Source of the DNA: Gallibacterium trehalosifermentans
GTDB lineage: Bacteria; Pseudomonadota; Gammaproteobacteria; Enterobacterales; Pasteurellaceae
DNA length: 64,000 bases
Assembly: GCF_042433055.1 (NCBI RefSeq)
Contig: NZ_JBHLWB010000007.1
Span: 34,340 to 98,339, forward strand
Reading direction: 5' to 3'
Shown here: positions 41,368-50,433 of the stretch, one piece after another
Layout: every line of letters begins with the position of its first letter
Position numbering within the stretch: position 1 is the stretch's first letter
Notes under the pieces: model-generated
Databases searched by the model: none
Told to the model about the DNA's origin: nothing
The model's input: only the letters and a program-made list of their open reading frames with translations
Position numbers and translations under genes: made by a program

Positions 41368-42309
41368 TTATTTTTGCAAAATCTTAATGTCTGCTGAACG
41401 GCGTAAAGTTTTTACCCAATCTTTAGACGCTTCCATCGCTTGTTGATTAACAATTTGCTGGTAGGCTTTCTGCATATAGCTATCTTTGGTTCTATCGCCT
41501 TGGCGAGTATCAACAACTTGCAAAATATGCCAACCATATTTTGTTTTAAAAGGTTGGGAAATTGCCCCTTTTTTTGTATTTTTAATCATGGCTTGAAATG
41601 CAGGTTCATAGATTTCTGGAACATTCCAACCTAAGCTCCCCCCATTTGCGCCAGACAGGTAATCTTTGGAGTAGGTTTTTGCAGCATCTGCAAAAGAGGT
41701 TTTATTGGCAAGAATATCGGCGCGTAAAGAACTAAGTTGTTGTTTCGCTTGCGCATCATTTAATAATGGATTTGTCTTGATTAAGATATGATTGACTAAG
41801 TATTCAGGTACGGTAACTGTTTTAAGGGTGCCTTTTTGCTGCGCATCGTTGAACATCTGTTTTGCTAATTGTTCAACTTGTTCACGTGATACAGAAATAT
41901 TCTCACTAATCGCTTTATCGCGAATTTGCCCCATAATAATTTGATGGGCGATTTGCTGGCGGAATCTTGCTTCACCAATGCCTTGGTAATCCAACGCATC
42001 TAAAAATTGACCATAAGTTAAGCCATTTTGTGCGGCAATTTGCTGCATAATTTGTTGAATCTGTTGTGGAGAAACAGAAATTTTCGCTTCAGCAATCGCT
42101 TTTTGTACTAGCATATCATCAATAATGCCTTCCAATGCGGCGGCACGGTTTTCTGGGGTATTGGCTTTCTTGCCTAAAGCTTTTGTTACTTGGCTATTAA
42201 GAATCGGCGTGCCATTGATCGTTGCCACAACTTTTTCTACAGCATAGCTGGTTGCAGTGAAAGATAAACAACCTGCCAGAAGAATGTATTTGATCCATTT
42301 ATGTTTCAT
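41368..42309 (-). CDS. surA: Periplasmic chaperone/peptidyl-prolyl isomerase SurA
   Basis: SurA (313 residues) assists outer-membrane protein folding in the periplasm. A signal peptide (residues 1-23, ending SYA) is followed by the SurA N-terminal helical domain (VEKVVATINGTPILNSQV) and a single parvulin domain (VNHILIKTNPLLND ... GGSLGWNVPEI). E. coli SurA has two parvulin domains; the one-domain form is usual in Haemophilus relatives. ATG 42309 is chosen for the signal peptide; the longer open frame overlaps pyrR. Confidence 0.92.
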   Translation of the reverse strand: MKHKWIKYILLAGCLSFTATSYAVEKVVATINGTPILNSQVTKALGKKANTPENRAAALEGIIDDMLVQKAIAEAKISVSPQQIQQIMQQIAAQNGLTYGQFLDALDYQGIGEARFRQQIAHQIIMGQIRDKAISENISVSREQVEQLAKQMFNDAQQKGTLKTVTVPEYLVNHILIKTNPLLNDAQAKQQLSSLRADILANKTSFADAAKTYSKDYLSGANGGSLGWNVPEIYEPAFQAMIKNTKKGAISQPFKTKYGWHILQVVDTRQGDRTKDSYMQKAYQQIVNQQAMEASKDWVKTLRRSADIKILQK

Positions 42310-42367
42310 ATAATGTTGTCCTTTGCAATGTAAAGTTTGTATTAGAGTTTTAAAATGATAAAAGGTT

Positions 42368-42907
42368 TCAATCAGATCGTAATAAATCCACCTGAAAACA
42401 ACCATCAAATTTCATGGTTTTGACTTGGATTTGTTCTTGTCGCGAAGTTGGAATGTTTTTTCCTACATAATCAGCTCGAATAGGCAATTCTCTATGCCCA
42501 CGATCAACAAAAATAACCAATTCAATCTTTGTTGCTCGTCCAAAGTCAATTAACGCATCTAATGCAGCACGAATCGTTCTCCCTGTAAATAAAACGTCAT
42601 CAACCAAAATGACATTTTTATTTTGAATATCAAGCTGTTCTGAGGCACCACGATAAACAGGGAGTTCAGTAGCATCAGCATACTCTAGGTCATCACGATA
42701 AAATGTAATATCTAATTCCATATATGGCAATGTAATGTTGGTAAGTTGAGCAATTTTTTGTCGTAGCAACTCAGCAATTTCTGCGCCTCGTCGCTTAATA
42801 CCAACAATAATCACATCATCAAGTGATTGATGTTTTTCTATAATTTCATGAGAAATACGAGAAATGGTACGAAAAAACTGATTCTCATCGATAATCACTT
42901 TTTCCAT
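42368..42907 (-). CDS. pyrR: PyrR, pyr regulator/uracil phosphoribosyltransferase
   Basis: PyrR (179 residues) has the type I phosphoribosyltransferase fold; in Gram-positives it binds pyr mRNA to cause attenuation and has weak uracil phosphoribosyltransferase activity. The PRPP loop is VILVDDVLFTGRTIRAALDA near residue 99, and IVGIKRRGAEIAELL near 35 is typical. No obvious PyrR-binding leader was recognised at carA in this window, so its regulatory role here is uncertain. It precedes surA by 58 bp on the same strand. Confidence 0.92.
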   Translation of the reverse strand: MEKVIIDENQFFRTISRISHEIIEKHQSLDDVIIVGIKRRGAEIAELLRQKIAQLTNITLPYMELDITFYRDDLEYADATELPVYRGASEQLDIQNKNVILVDDVLFTGRTIRAALDALIDFGRATKIELVIFVDRGHRELPIRADYVGKNIPTSRQEQIQVKTMKFDGCFQVDLLRSD

Positions 42908-43003
42908 AAATTAACTGACCTTATCTAAGATAATAAACTGCTGATAAAAATAGCATAAAATCGGGAGTAACGCACATTGAAAACGCATTTTTGGTGAGAA
43001 AAT

Positions 43004-43036
43004 AACCGTGTATAAATAATTTATTTATACACGGTT
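43004..43036 (-). terminator. Large hairpin/terminator after the purine permease
   Basis: AACCGTGTATAAATA and its exact complement form a perfect 15-bp stem with a 3-base loop, 12 bp beyond the permease stop; ATTTTCT follows on the minus strand. Confidence 0.8.
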
Positions 43037-43047
43037 AGCACTAAAGG

Positions 43048-44367
43048 TTAAATTGCCCAATGCCCTGCATAAAAGATCACAAGGACGATAGCAATGACTA
43101 CCGTACCAACATTGAGTTTTTTCCATTCACCAGATATGATACGACCGATAACTAATGCGGCAAAACCAAGCATAATACCTGTTACAATATTGGCTGTTAG
43201 CACGATAAATACAGCACAAATTAAGCCACTCATTGCGCCAACAAAATCATCAAAATCTAATTTTGCAACATTACTAAGCATTAATAAACCAACATACATC
43301 AACGCAGGTGCAGTAGCATAACCTGGTACTAATGCGGCTAATGGTTGGAAAAATAACATTAAGAGGAATAATAGCCCAACGACAATCGCGGTAATGCCTG
43401 TTTTACCACCAGCCGCAGTACCTGCAGCCGATTCTATATAGACAGCAGCAGGCGCAGTGCCAAATAATCCAGAGAAAAGGCTACTTACAGAATCAGAGGT
43501 TAATGCTTTTCCCCCATTGATAATTTGCCCATCTTTGTCTAATAGATTTGCTTGTCCAGCAACGGCGCGAATGGTTCCTGTGGCGTCAAAGACAGCGGTC
43601 ATCACTAACGCAAATACGGCAGGTAATACCATCGGTTGTAACGCGCCAGCGATATCTAATTGTAAGAAGTGAGAGGTTTCACCAAATGATGGTAATTTGA
43701 AAAATTGCCCTGCAAATTTGACACTTGGATCAAAAATTAAGCCAATGATAGTAATGGCAATGATCACTAATAGGATACCACCTTTTACTTGCAAACGTTC
43801 TAAGCCGATAATTGCCGCTAAACCTAATAACGACATCATTACGGGGAATGAGGTAAACTCACCGAGTTTTACTGGTAATCCTGCATTATTTCCAACCACT
43901 AAGCCAACGCCATTGGCAGCAATTAATAAGAGGAATAATCCAATGCCGATTCCTGCACCGTGAGCGATACTGGCTGGCAGATTACGTAAAATCCAAGCAC
44001 GGATTCCTGTGGCAGAAATGACACTAAACAAGATCCCCATTAAAAATACCGCACCTAATGCAACAGGGATACTTACTTGTTGTCCTAATACTAAACTGAA
44101 TGCGGTAAAGGCCGTAAGTGAAATAGCGACGCCGATTGCCATTGGTGCATTTGCCCAAAAACCGATTAAGATAGATCCTAAGCCCGTTACTAAACAAGTG
44201 GCGATAAAGACAGACTCAGCAGAAAACCCCGCATTGCTTAACATTCCTGGTACGACGATTACGGAATAAACCATTGCTAAGAAAGTTGTGAGTCCCGCGA
44301 TTACTTCTTGACGTAAAGAACTTTTACGGGCTGAGAGTTCAAAACGTTGTTCTAGCATATTAGCCAT
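43048..44367 (-). CDS. NCS2-family purine (adenine/guanine) permease
   Basis: A 439-residue membrane protein of the AzgA-like branch of the nucleobase transporter family (COG2252), which in E. coli includes adenine and guanine/hypoxanthine permeases. It has about 12-14 hydrophobic segments with N-terminal RQEVIAGLTTFLAMVYS, GIGIGLFLLLIAANGVGLV near residue 140 and DATGTIRAVAGQANLLD near 270. A perfect PurR-box core lies 83 bp upstream, supporting purine transport and repression by purines. The exact base carried is not determinable. Confidence 0.88.
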   Translation of the reverse strand: MANMLEQRFELSARKSSLRQEVIAGLTTFLAMVYSVIVVPGMLSNAGFSAESVFIATCLVTGLGSILIGFWANAPMAIGVAISLTAFTAFSLVLGQQVSIPVALGAVFLMGILFSVISATGIRAWILRNLPASIAHGAGIGIGLFLLLIAANGVGLVVGNNAGLPVKLGEFTSFPVMMSLLGLAAIIGLERLQVKGGILLVIIAITIIGLIFDPSVKFAGQFFKLPSFGETSHFLQLDIAGALQPMVLPAVFALVMTAVFDATGTIRAVAGQANLLDKDGQIINGGKALTSDSVSSLFSGLFGTAPAAVYIESAAGTAAGGKTGITAIVVGLLFLLMLFFQPLAALVPGYATAPALMYVGLLMLSNVAKLDFDDFVGAMSGLICAVFIVLTANIVTGIMLGFAALVIGRIISGEWKKLNVGTVVIAIVLVIFYAGHWAI

Positions 44368-44449
44368 TGAATTACCTTTAAAAATGGATACTGATAAAAA
44401 ATGAGGTGTGAATTTTACCTGAGATGAAAAAAATCTACTATCGAAAAAT

Positions 44450-44461
44450 GCAAACGTTTGC
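44450..44461. promoter_or_regulatory. PurR box upstream of the purine permease
   Basis: GCAAACGTTTGC is a perfect 12-bp palindrome matching the core of the PurR operator (ACGCAAACGTTTGCGT). It lies in the promoter region of the minus-strand NCS2 permease. Confidence 0.85.
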
Positions 44462-44503
44462 CTATTCTGTTAAAAATTAAACGAAGATAATACGTTTAGT
44501 AAG

Positions 44504-44569
44504 AAATCCCCTTTAGTCTTTACCAAAAGTTCCGAGTTGATTTAACAGTGGTATCTCTAAAGAGGATTT
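44504..44569. other. Long-loop inverted repeat after the secretion operon
   Basis: AAATCCCCTTTAG (44504-44516) and CTAAAGAGGATTT (44557-44569) can form a 13-bp stem with one wobble around a 40-base loop, 18 bp beyond the stop of the membrane fusion protein gene. It lacks a strong T run, so it may be an mRNA 3'-end structure rather than a standard terminator. Confidence 0.45.
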
Positions 44570-44586
44570 TATTTAACCTTATAATG

Positions 44587-45903
44587 CTATCTTTCTTGTA
44601 ATGATTGCTTCATTCGCGTGATTGGTTTAATCAGATATTGGAAAATGGTTTTTTCGCCTGTTTTAATATCAACAGAAGCGATCATACCTGGTAAAACGGG
44701 TAATTCATGCCCATCTTTATCAGTTAAATGACTACCTGATGTTCTGATTAATACACGATAGAAAGAGTTATTGGGGTTCAAGTTAAGATCGCTTGCTTGA
44801 CGTTTATCTTGTAACGTACTTGGACTAAGCAGTGTAACGATACCCTCTAACCCGCCATAGATAGCATAATCATAGGCACTCAATTTAACGACAGCTTTCA
44901 TACCAGGGCGAATATATGCCACATCTTTTGGATTAATATACGCCTCAACTAATAAGTTATCCTCGACGGGAACAATCTCCATAATATCTTGCCCAGCGGA
45001 AATTACTCCGCCAATCGTATTGACCCGAATATTTTTTACAATACCTTTTAATGGCGCGCGCAGCAAAGAACGCTCCACAGGATCCGCTCGCGCAGCAAGG
45101 TTCTCTTTTGCTTGATCAAGATCGCCCTGAATACGTACTAATTCATTGCTGGCATCGGTGATATATTTATGTTCACGCTCAGAAATTTGCAATGCCATAT
45201 CATTGGCTGATCGTTTCATGCGCAGTAATTCAACTTGAGAAACCGCGCCTTTGTTTACCATGGGTTCAGTGAGTGCAATTTCAGAATCGAGTAATATTTT
45301 GCTTTCGCGTAGCGTTTTGATAGCCTCATCTAACGCCTCTTTTTTCGCTCGGTAAACACCCATTTCACGTTCACGCATTTCAACAGGAATATTTTCAGGG
45401 AAGAGTAAAGGCTTACCAGAAATTTCTGCTTTGAGACGGATAGCGATTGCTTCTAAGTTATCTACTTTCGCTTGTGTTTCTCGCAGAATCGCAGAGCTTC
45501 GGGTATCATCAAGTTTTAGCAGAACTTGTCCTTTTTCAACTAAATCACCCTCTTTGACCATCATCTGACTTAGGATACCAGGATCTAAACTCTGAATAAT
45601 TTGTTCACGGCTATTTGGAATAATTGTACCTTGCCCACGGGTAACTTCTTCAATTTTGCTAAAATAAGACCAAGTGATAAAAACGATGAGGAATGCCGTT
45701 AATAGCCAAATCATCGCAAATAAACCAGTATGCTTTTCTTCTTGCAATGCTGCGTGTAAATCATTGAGTAAATGTAAGTCTTTACTGGCGATATTTTCCT
45801 TAACTTCTTGCTGACTGGTATTGGTTTGCACAGAGCGAGTTGCTATATTTTCTTTGATCTTACGTAAAAAAGATAAGATTTTATGTAATTGCTTATTTAT
45901 CAT
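44587..45903 (-). CDS. Type I secretion membrane fusion protein (HlyD/LapC-like)
   Basis: A 438-residue periplasmic adaptor of a type I secretion system. A cytoplasmic N-terminus of about 60 residues is followed by one transmembrane helix (residues 61-81), a lipoyl-like half (VTRGQGTIIPNSREQIIQSL), a coiled-coil hairpin (about 150-270), the second lipoyl half (RAPLKGIVKNIRVNTIGGV) and a beta-barrel ending PGMIASVDIKTGEKT. It should bridge the ABC exporter and the TolC-like channel encoded just upstream (15-bp gap). The cargo is most likely the giant adhesin divergent from the operon. Confidence 0.92.
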   Translation of the reverse strand: MINKQLHKILSFLRKIKENIATRSVQTNTSQQEVKENIASKDLHLLNDLHAALQEEKHTGLFAMIWLLTAFLIVFITWSYFSKIEEVTRGQGTIIPNSREQIIQSLDPGILSQMMVKEGDLVEKGQVLLKLDDTRSSAILRETQAKVDNLEAIAIRLKAEISGKPLLFPENIPVEMREREMGVYRAKKEALDEAIKTLRESKILLDSEIALTEPMVNKGAVSQVELLRMKRSANDMALQISEREHKYITDASNELVRIQGDLDQAKENLAARADPVERSLLRAPLKGIVKNIRVNTIGGVISAGQDIMEIVPVEDNLLVEAYINPKDVAYIRPGMKAVVKLSAYDYAIYGGLEGIVTLLSPSTLQDKRQASDLNLNPNNSFYRVLIRTSGSHLTDKDGHELPVLPGMIASVDIKTGEKTIFQYLIKPITRMKQSLQER

Positions 45904-45918
45904 TTCTAATATCCAATA

Positions 45919-48123
45919 CTACGCTTGATTATTGTCTGGCTGCTTTTGTGTTGCATCTTGATTTTCAGAAACTGTGTGAGAGTTTGTTTGTTCCTGATGC
46001 TGTACCGCAGGCGCAGCTAATTTTTGTAAGATAACCTCTTTTGGACCGTCCATCACGACTTTACCGTTTTCTACTACCACAATTCGGTTGACTAATTGCA
46101 GCACCTGAGGACGATGAGTAATGACAACCAATGTTCGATTTTGTAGCCATTGTGCAAGTCCAATGAGCGCTTGTTGTTCATGGAATTGATCTAATCCTGT
46201 CGTTGGCTCATCTAATAACACGACTTTAGGATCTTTGAGAGTCATTCTTGCTAGGGCGATAGCTTGTTTTTGCCCACCAGATAACCCTAAGCCATTTTCA
46301 CCTAGCTGCATATCTAAACCACGTGGGTGAGATTGAATTAAATTTAATAGCCCAAAGCGCTGTAACGCTTGTAATAAGGTTTGATCCGATGGGAAAGAAT
46401 CCATTCTCCCAATATCAAGATTTTCTCTTAATGTACCTAAAAAGAGGCGAGGGCTTTGTTCTAATAATAAAACTTGATTACGTAAGAAATAAGGATCTAA
46501 CTGTTGTAAGTTAATTCCATCTAAGGTAATGCTGCCTGCGTTTACATCGTATAGCCCTACGCCAAGTTTCAATGCGGTGGATTTTCCACTACCAATTTTC
46601 CCTAAAATGGCAACTTTTTCACCTGGTCGAATCGTTAAATTGAAATCTTGTAGTACAAATTGACCATCTTCTTGGTATTTAAAGCTGACATTTTTAAATT
46701 GTAAATGCCCTGAAACTTGCTGTAGGCTGATGTAATCCCGATCGATAGATTTATCAATCGGCTTTGAGACGATGCCATCAACCCCTTTGAGGGCAGTCCA
46801 TGCTTGTTGGAAACGATTTGCTAAACCTGCGATTTGTCCTAATGGTGCTAAAGCACGACCCGATAGAATAACCGACGCAATTAATGCTCCCATGGTGATA
46901 CGAGAACTAGGATCCTCGCTATGGATCAAGTAGGTACCAACAATGACGAGAATGACCGTATTTAACTGCTGTAATGCGGTGATAATATTGACGACAAAGT
47001 TACTAATATCTTTTACTTTAATAGAAGAGTAAGAACTTTTCGCTGTATAGTAATCCCAACGTTTTTGCGCCCATGACATGGCATTATTGGTTTTAATTGT
47101 TTCAATTCCCTCAATCGCCTCAACAACTAAACCTTGACGTTGAGATGATTCTCGCATTGATTCATTAATGGCTTTTGCTAAAGGGAATTGCGCAACGATA
47201 CCAATAATAATTACAGTAGGAATAATCATTGCTGGTACAATAGCCAGTTTTCCCCCAACAATACCAATAACACTAATAAAGAGAATTAAAAATGGAAGAT
47301 CGACGATAGTTAGTAAACTTGCACTGGTTAAAAATTCCCGTACTGCTTCAAAATCACGTAGATTATTGGCATAAGAACCAGAAGAGGCAGGGCGATTTTG
47401 TAAACGTAAAGACATGACGCGCCGAAAGAGCATTGAACTAATAATTAAATCGGCTTTTTTCCCTGCAATATCCGTTAAACGCCCGCGAATCATTTTCGCC
47501 ATAAATTCAAAAGAGATGGCAAGTATCACGCCAATACTTAATACCCATAAGGTTTCATAAGCTTGGTTAGGGATAACACGGTCATATACATTCATCACAT
47601 ATAATGAACTGATCAGGGCTAATAAATTGATAACAAAGGTTGCCAAAATAACCTGATAATAATATTTCTTAAAGCGCCAAATAATCTTAAAAAACCACGT
47701 TTTAGGCAGCGCATATTCAGGCAGTTCAGAGCGAGTATCTTTTGCCAAGCGAGGTTTAATAAACCAGCAATAGCCAAGATATTTTTCGGCTAATTCTGCT
47801 TCATTTAGTTGGGAAGTAAGATTGTCTGTGTGTGTAATGGTATAAACGCGATTTCCTTTACTATCTTGATCGATATGCGTAATAACAACCGCTTCCTCAT
47901 TATGTAATAACGCTAAAACGGGAACAGCGAGAGAAGGAATATCCTGTAAAGAGCGTTGTGAAAGATTATTATCAAACCCCTCGCTACGCAAATATTCACA
48001 AAGCACAGAAAAATCAATACTATTTCCCGTACGACGAATAGAATGTGTCGCCAATGTTGGTACAGATAATGGCGCCCCTAATAACTGAGTAACCAGCGCA
48101 ATATTTTCAATAATAAGTTTCAT
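45919..48123 (-). CDS. Type I secretion ABC transporter (LapB/RtxB-like)
   Basis: A 734-residue ABC exporter. The N-terminal 130 residues form a C39-peptidase-like domain without the usual N-terminal catalytic cysteine, as in RtxB/LapB-type exporters that recognise cargo without cutting it. A membrane domain (about 160-440) precedes the ATPase with Walker A ILGKIGSGKSTALKL near 510, signature LSGGQKQAIALAR near 613, Walker B VVLLDEPTTGLD near 635 and ITHRPQVLQL. It is the middle gene of the outer-membrane channel / ABC / fusion-protein operon. The C-terminal Gln/Asn-rich tail is unusual but short. Confidence 0.93.
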   Translation of the reverse strand: MKLIIENIALVTQLLGAPLSVPTLATHSIRRTGNSIDFSVLCEYLRSEGFDNNLSQRSLQDIPSLAVPVLALLHNEEAVVITHIDQDSKGNRVYTITHTDNLTSQLNEAELAEKYLGYCWFIKPRLAKDTRSELPEYALPKTWFFKIIWRFKKYYYQVILATFVINLLALISSLYVMNVYDRVIPNQAYETLWVLSIGVILAISFEFMAKMIRGRLTDIAGKKADLIISSMLFRRVMSLRLQNRPASSGSYANNLRDFEAVREFLTSASLLTIVDLPFLILFISVIGIVGGKLAIVPAMIIPTVIIIGIVAQFPLAKAINESMRESSQRQGLVVEAIEGIETIKTNNAMSWAQKRWDYYTAKSSYSSIKVKDISNFVVNIITALQQLNTVILVIVGTYLIHSEDPSSRITMGALIASVILSGRALAPLGQIAGLANRFQQAWTALKGVDGIVSKPIDKSIDRDYISLQQVSGHLQFKNVSFKYQEDGQFVLQDFNLTIRPGEKVAILGKIGSGKSTALKLGVGLYDVNAGSITLDGINLQQLDPYFLRNQVLLLEQSPRLFLGTLRENLDIGRMDSFPSDQTLLQALQRFGLLNLIQSHPRGLDMQLGENGLGLSGGQKQAIALARMTLKDPKVVLLDEPTTGLDQFHEQQALIGLAQWLQNRTLVVITHRPQVLQLVNRIVVVENGKVVMDGPKEVILQKLAAPAVQHQEQTNSHTVSENQDATQKQPDNNQA

Positions 48124-48136
48124 AATAATTGAGAGA

Positions 48137-49390
48137 TTATTTTAAATTTGTTGCCCAGTGATATGTCATACCTTGCGAATAAAGATAATCTAAATAAGTA
48201 TGACGGAATTGATACTCGGTACTTACTCGACTTAATTCTGCATTTAATAATTCATTTTCTGCATTAAGTAGATCAAGTAGCGAACGTTTGGCAATCGAAA
48301 ATTGCAATTTGTAATATTTTGTTACTTCATTTAGCGAGTTGACTTGATTGCTCAGTGTTTTCAGCTGTTTGTGATATTCATCTAAATTAATCAGCGCGGT
48401 ACGTGTTTTTTCTTGTAAGTCTAATACTGTTTTATCTAATCGATTTTTCTCTGCATTGAGTAGTTGAGCTTTCTCTTGCACACTATAAGAATTAGAACGA
48501 TTAAACATATCCCAAGAAACATTTAAATAGACCTGACGATCATCTTTAGTAACCTGCCCAACAAGATCTAATTTAGGATAATGGCTTGCTTTTTCCGCTT
48601 CTAGATCGGCTTGTGCTGTTTTGATATTAGCATTAGCTGTTTGATAAGAGGGGTGCAAGTTTTCTGCTTGAGAATAGCTTGTTTCCAGTAAAGCACGCGT
48701 CATGGTTTGGAAAGGATTACTTAAACTGTTTCGGCTCACTTTTGTACCAGAATAACGTTGTAATTGACTCAAGGTATCTTGTAATTCACGTTCTGTTGCA
48801 TTCATTTGTTGTTCAACAGCAAAGAGTCGGGCTTGTGCCTGTACAAACTCCGAACGTCGTCCCTCATCGTTATCTGCAATCGCGCCAATTTCCTGAATAA
48901 TACTTTGTAAACGAACTAATCCGCGAGATTGTGCCGCGATAGAGTCTTTATGTCGTAAGGCATTTAAATATAACTCGGTTATACGATAAGTCAGATTCTC
49001 TTTACTCTCATTATATTTATGGCGTAAAGCATCTTCATTAGCAACAGAATGAGCGATTTTCTTCTCTACTGCGCCAAAGGAATAAATATTTACTGATGCT
49101 GATACACCAGGCGTGAATTGGTGCTTATTAGATGTATCACTATTTCTAGAATACTCATCTAGTGATTGGCGTCCAAAAACAGATAACGTTGGATAATGTC
49201 CAGAAATGGCTTGTTCCGTTTGATTACGAGCAACCATTGTATTGGTTTTAGCTTCAAGTAATTCGGGATCTGTCGCAAAAGCATTGTCTAAAATTTGTTT
49301 TAAAGTTGTTTTATTAGCAAAAGCATTATTTATACTTGTTAAATAAAATATACAGCTAATCATTGAATATATTAAAGTTTTTCTTTTCAT
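48137..49390 (-). CDS. TolC-family outer-membrane channel of the type I system
   Basis: A 417-residue outer-membrane efflux protein. A signal peptide (about residues 1-25, ending NAFA) is followed by the two repeated coiled-coil/beta halves of TolC-family channels, with TLKQILDNAFATDPELLEAK near the start and a repeat-like HPSYQTANANIKTAQADLEA near residue 240. ATG 49390 is chosen for the signal peptide. It is the first gene of the secretion operon; the intergenic region shared with the adhesin holds a G9 tract at a possible promoter spacer. Confidence 0.9.
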   Translation of the reverse strand: MKRKTLIYSMISCIFYLTSINNAFANKTTLKQILDNAFATDPELLEAKTNTMVARNQTEQAISGHYPTLSVFGRQSLDEYSRNSDTSNKHQFTPGVSASVNIYSFGAVEKKIAHSVANEDALRHKYNESKENLTYRITELYLNALRHKDSIAAQSRGLVRLQSIIQEIGAIADNDEGRRSEFVQAQARLFAVEQQMNATERELQDTLSQLQRYSGTKVSRNSLSNPFQTMTRALLETSYSQAENLHPSYQTANANIKTAQADLEAEKASHYPKLDLVGQVTKDDRQVYLNVSWDMFNRSNSYSVQEKAQLLNAEKNRLDKTVLDLQEKTRTALINLDEYHKQLKTLSNQVNSLNEVTKYYKLQFSIAKRSLLDLLNAENELLNAELSRVSTEYQFRHTYLDYLYSQGMTYHWATNLK

Positions 49391-49547
49391 ATAGGTATGC
49401 TCCACTTTCGTCTCTATTCGTAACTTTATAATACTCGTAAGCAATAAAAATTGCGCATTATAGGATAAGTTTTACGTAAGCTTACTTTATATAAACTATC
49501 AATAAAATAGGCAATTCCTATTATTTATAATAATTAACAAAATGGAA

Positions 49548-49576
49548 ACAATATTTGTTGATTGGGGGGGGGTAAA
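49548..49576 (-). promoter_or_regulatory. Candidate homopolymer-spacer promoter of the secretion operon
   Basis: On the minus strand TTTACC (49571-49576) and TATTGT (49548-49553) are 17 bp apart, with seven C of the homopolymer lying inside the spacer and two in the -35 element. Tract length would set the spacing. A competing candidate is TTGTTT (49546-49551) with TATAAA (49524-49529) at 16 bp, for which the tract would lie upstream of the promoter. Confidence 0.35.
49564..49572 (+). repeat. G9 homopolymer in the divergent intergenic region
   Basis: Nine consecutive G in an otherwise AT-rich region between the TolC-like gene and the giant adhesin gene. Its length and position suit transcriptional phase variation. 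Confidence 0.8.
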
Positions 49577-49706
49577 TTGGTTTTTATTTTATTTATCAAT
49601 AAATTACATTTAGATTATTAATTGATTATTAGTGAAAATAAAATTAAATAAACAAAAGTTTAAATATAGAATCTTAATTTTTAACATTATATATACATTT
49701 TAATAG

Positions 49707-49734
49707 TTGAATTATATGAATAATTTCTTATAGC
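49707..49734 (+). promoter_or_regulatory. Candidate promoter of the adhesin gene
   Basis: TTGAAT (49707-49712) and TATAGC (49729-49734) have a 16-bp spacer and face the adhesin. In such AT-rich DNA chance matches are frequent. Confidence 0.3.
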
Positions 49735-49935
49735 ATAGCGCACCATTTTTTACATAAGACAACATAAACTTACTTAACGAAAAGGTAAAAGGTAGTTATT
49801 TGTCAACTGATAGATTCAGTGTGTAATGAAAATGAAAGTTTCTAGTTCAAGTAGAAGAAAAATACATTAAGTAATATTTAGGTATTTCAATTCTACGATC
49901 AAGTCTTAATAAAAATAGATTGGAGAATTTTTTAT

Positions 49936-50433
49936 ATGGATTTATTGTTAAAAATTAAGCAAATGAAGATAACTATAAAGCCAGGGAAAACATATATAGA
50001 GAACGCAGTACCAGGAGAAACTTATCAATTAGTCGATCCTAAAACAGGGAAAACGCCAGAGCATATCAAAACGATGCGCAATGGCAACGATCTTATATTC
50101 AAAAATGAACAGGATAATAGTGAAGTTATTATTAAAGGTTTTTGGAAACACTGTTCAGAAGATAATCAATGTTTTGCTGTGTTAGATGTTCCTGCACAAG
50201 AGGGAATTGAAGCAGGACAAGTTATTATTACTCAAGTTGAACATGAATTAACTTCTTTTACTGCCGGCGAAGTAGGCACACTAGCAGAAAGTCAAAGTAA
50301 TTATTGGTGGACATTAGGTGGATTGGTTGGTTTCGGACTACTTGCAGGTGGCTTATCACTTGGCGGCGGCGGTGGCAGCAGCGGCAGTAGCAATGGGGGG
50401 GGGAAAATAAACCTTCATCATCAGAAAATATAG
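49936..50433 (+). CDS. Giant T1SS adhesin, N-terminal part, truncated at a G9 tract (phase OFF)
   Basis: As sequenced, this frame gives 165 residues and stops soon after a G9 tract (50395-50403). Residues about 10-125 resemble the Bap/BapA-type N-terminal prefix domain of large type I-secreted adhesins (KITIKPGKTYIENAVPGETY, then NGNDLIFKN and VIIKGFW). A hydrophobic glycine-rich stretch (WWTLGGLVGFGLLAGGLSL) and a Gly/Ser linker follow. The last nine residues are out of frame. One extra G, or two fewer, would join it to the open frame at 50403-57536, giving about 2533 residues. GGAG 14 bases before the ATG supports the start. Divergent secretion genes supply the exporter. Confidence 0.85.
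   Translation: MDLLLKIKQMKITIKPGKTYIENAVPGETYQLVDPKTGKTPEHIKTMRNGNDLIFKNEQDNSEVIIKGFWKHCSEDNQCFAVLDVPAQEGIEAGQVIITQVEHELTSFTAGEVGTLAESQSNYWWTLGGLVGFGLLAGGLSLGGGGGSSGSSNGGGKINLHHQKI
50395..50403 (+). repeat. G9 homopolymer within the adhesin gene
   Basis: Nine G encode Gly-Gly-Gly at the end of a Ser/Gly linker. With nine G the frame closes at 50433; with ten it reads ENKPSSSEN and continues to 57536. This is an intragenic contingency repeat or, less likely, a base-calling error in a homopolymer. Confidence 0.9.

Larger units (their letters stand above)
49391..49935. other. Divergent regulatory region of the secretion operon and adhesin
   Basis: This 545-bp, very AT-rich stretch holds no gene. 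It contains a G9 tract (49564-49572), candidate promoters for the leftward secretion operon near the tract and a rightward candidate at 49707-49734, leaving a leader of about 195 nt before the adhesin start. Confidence 0.7.
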
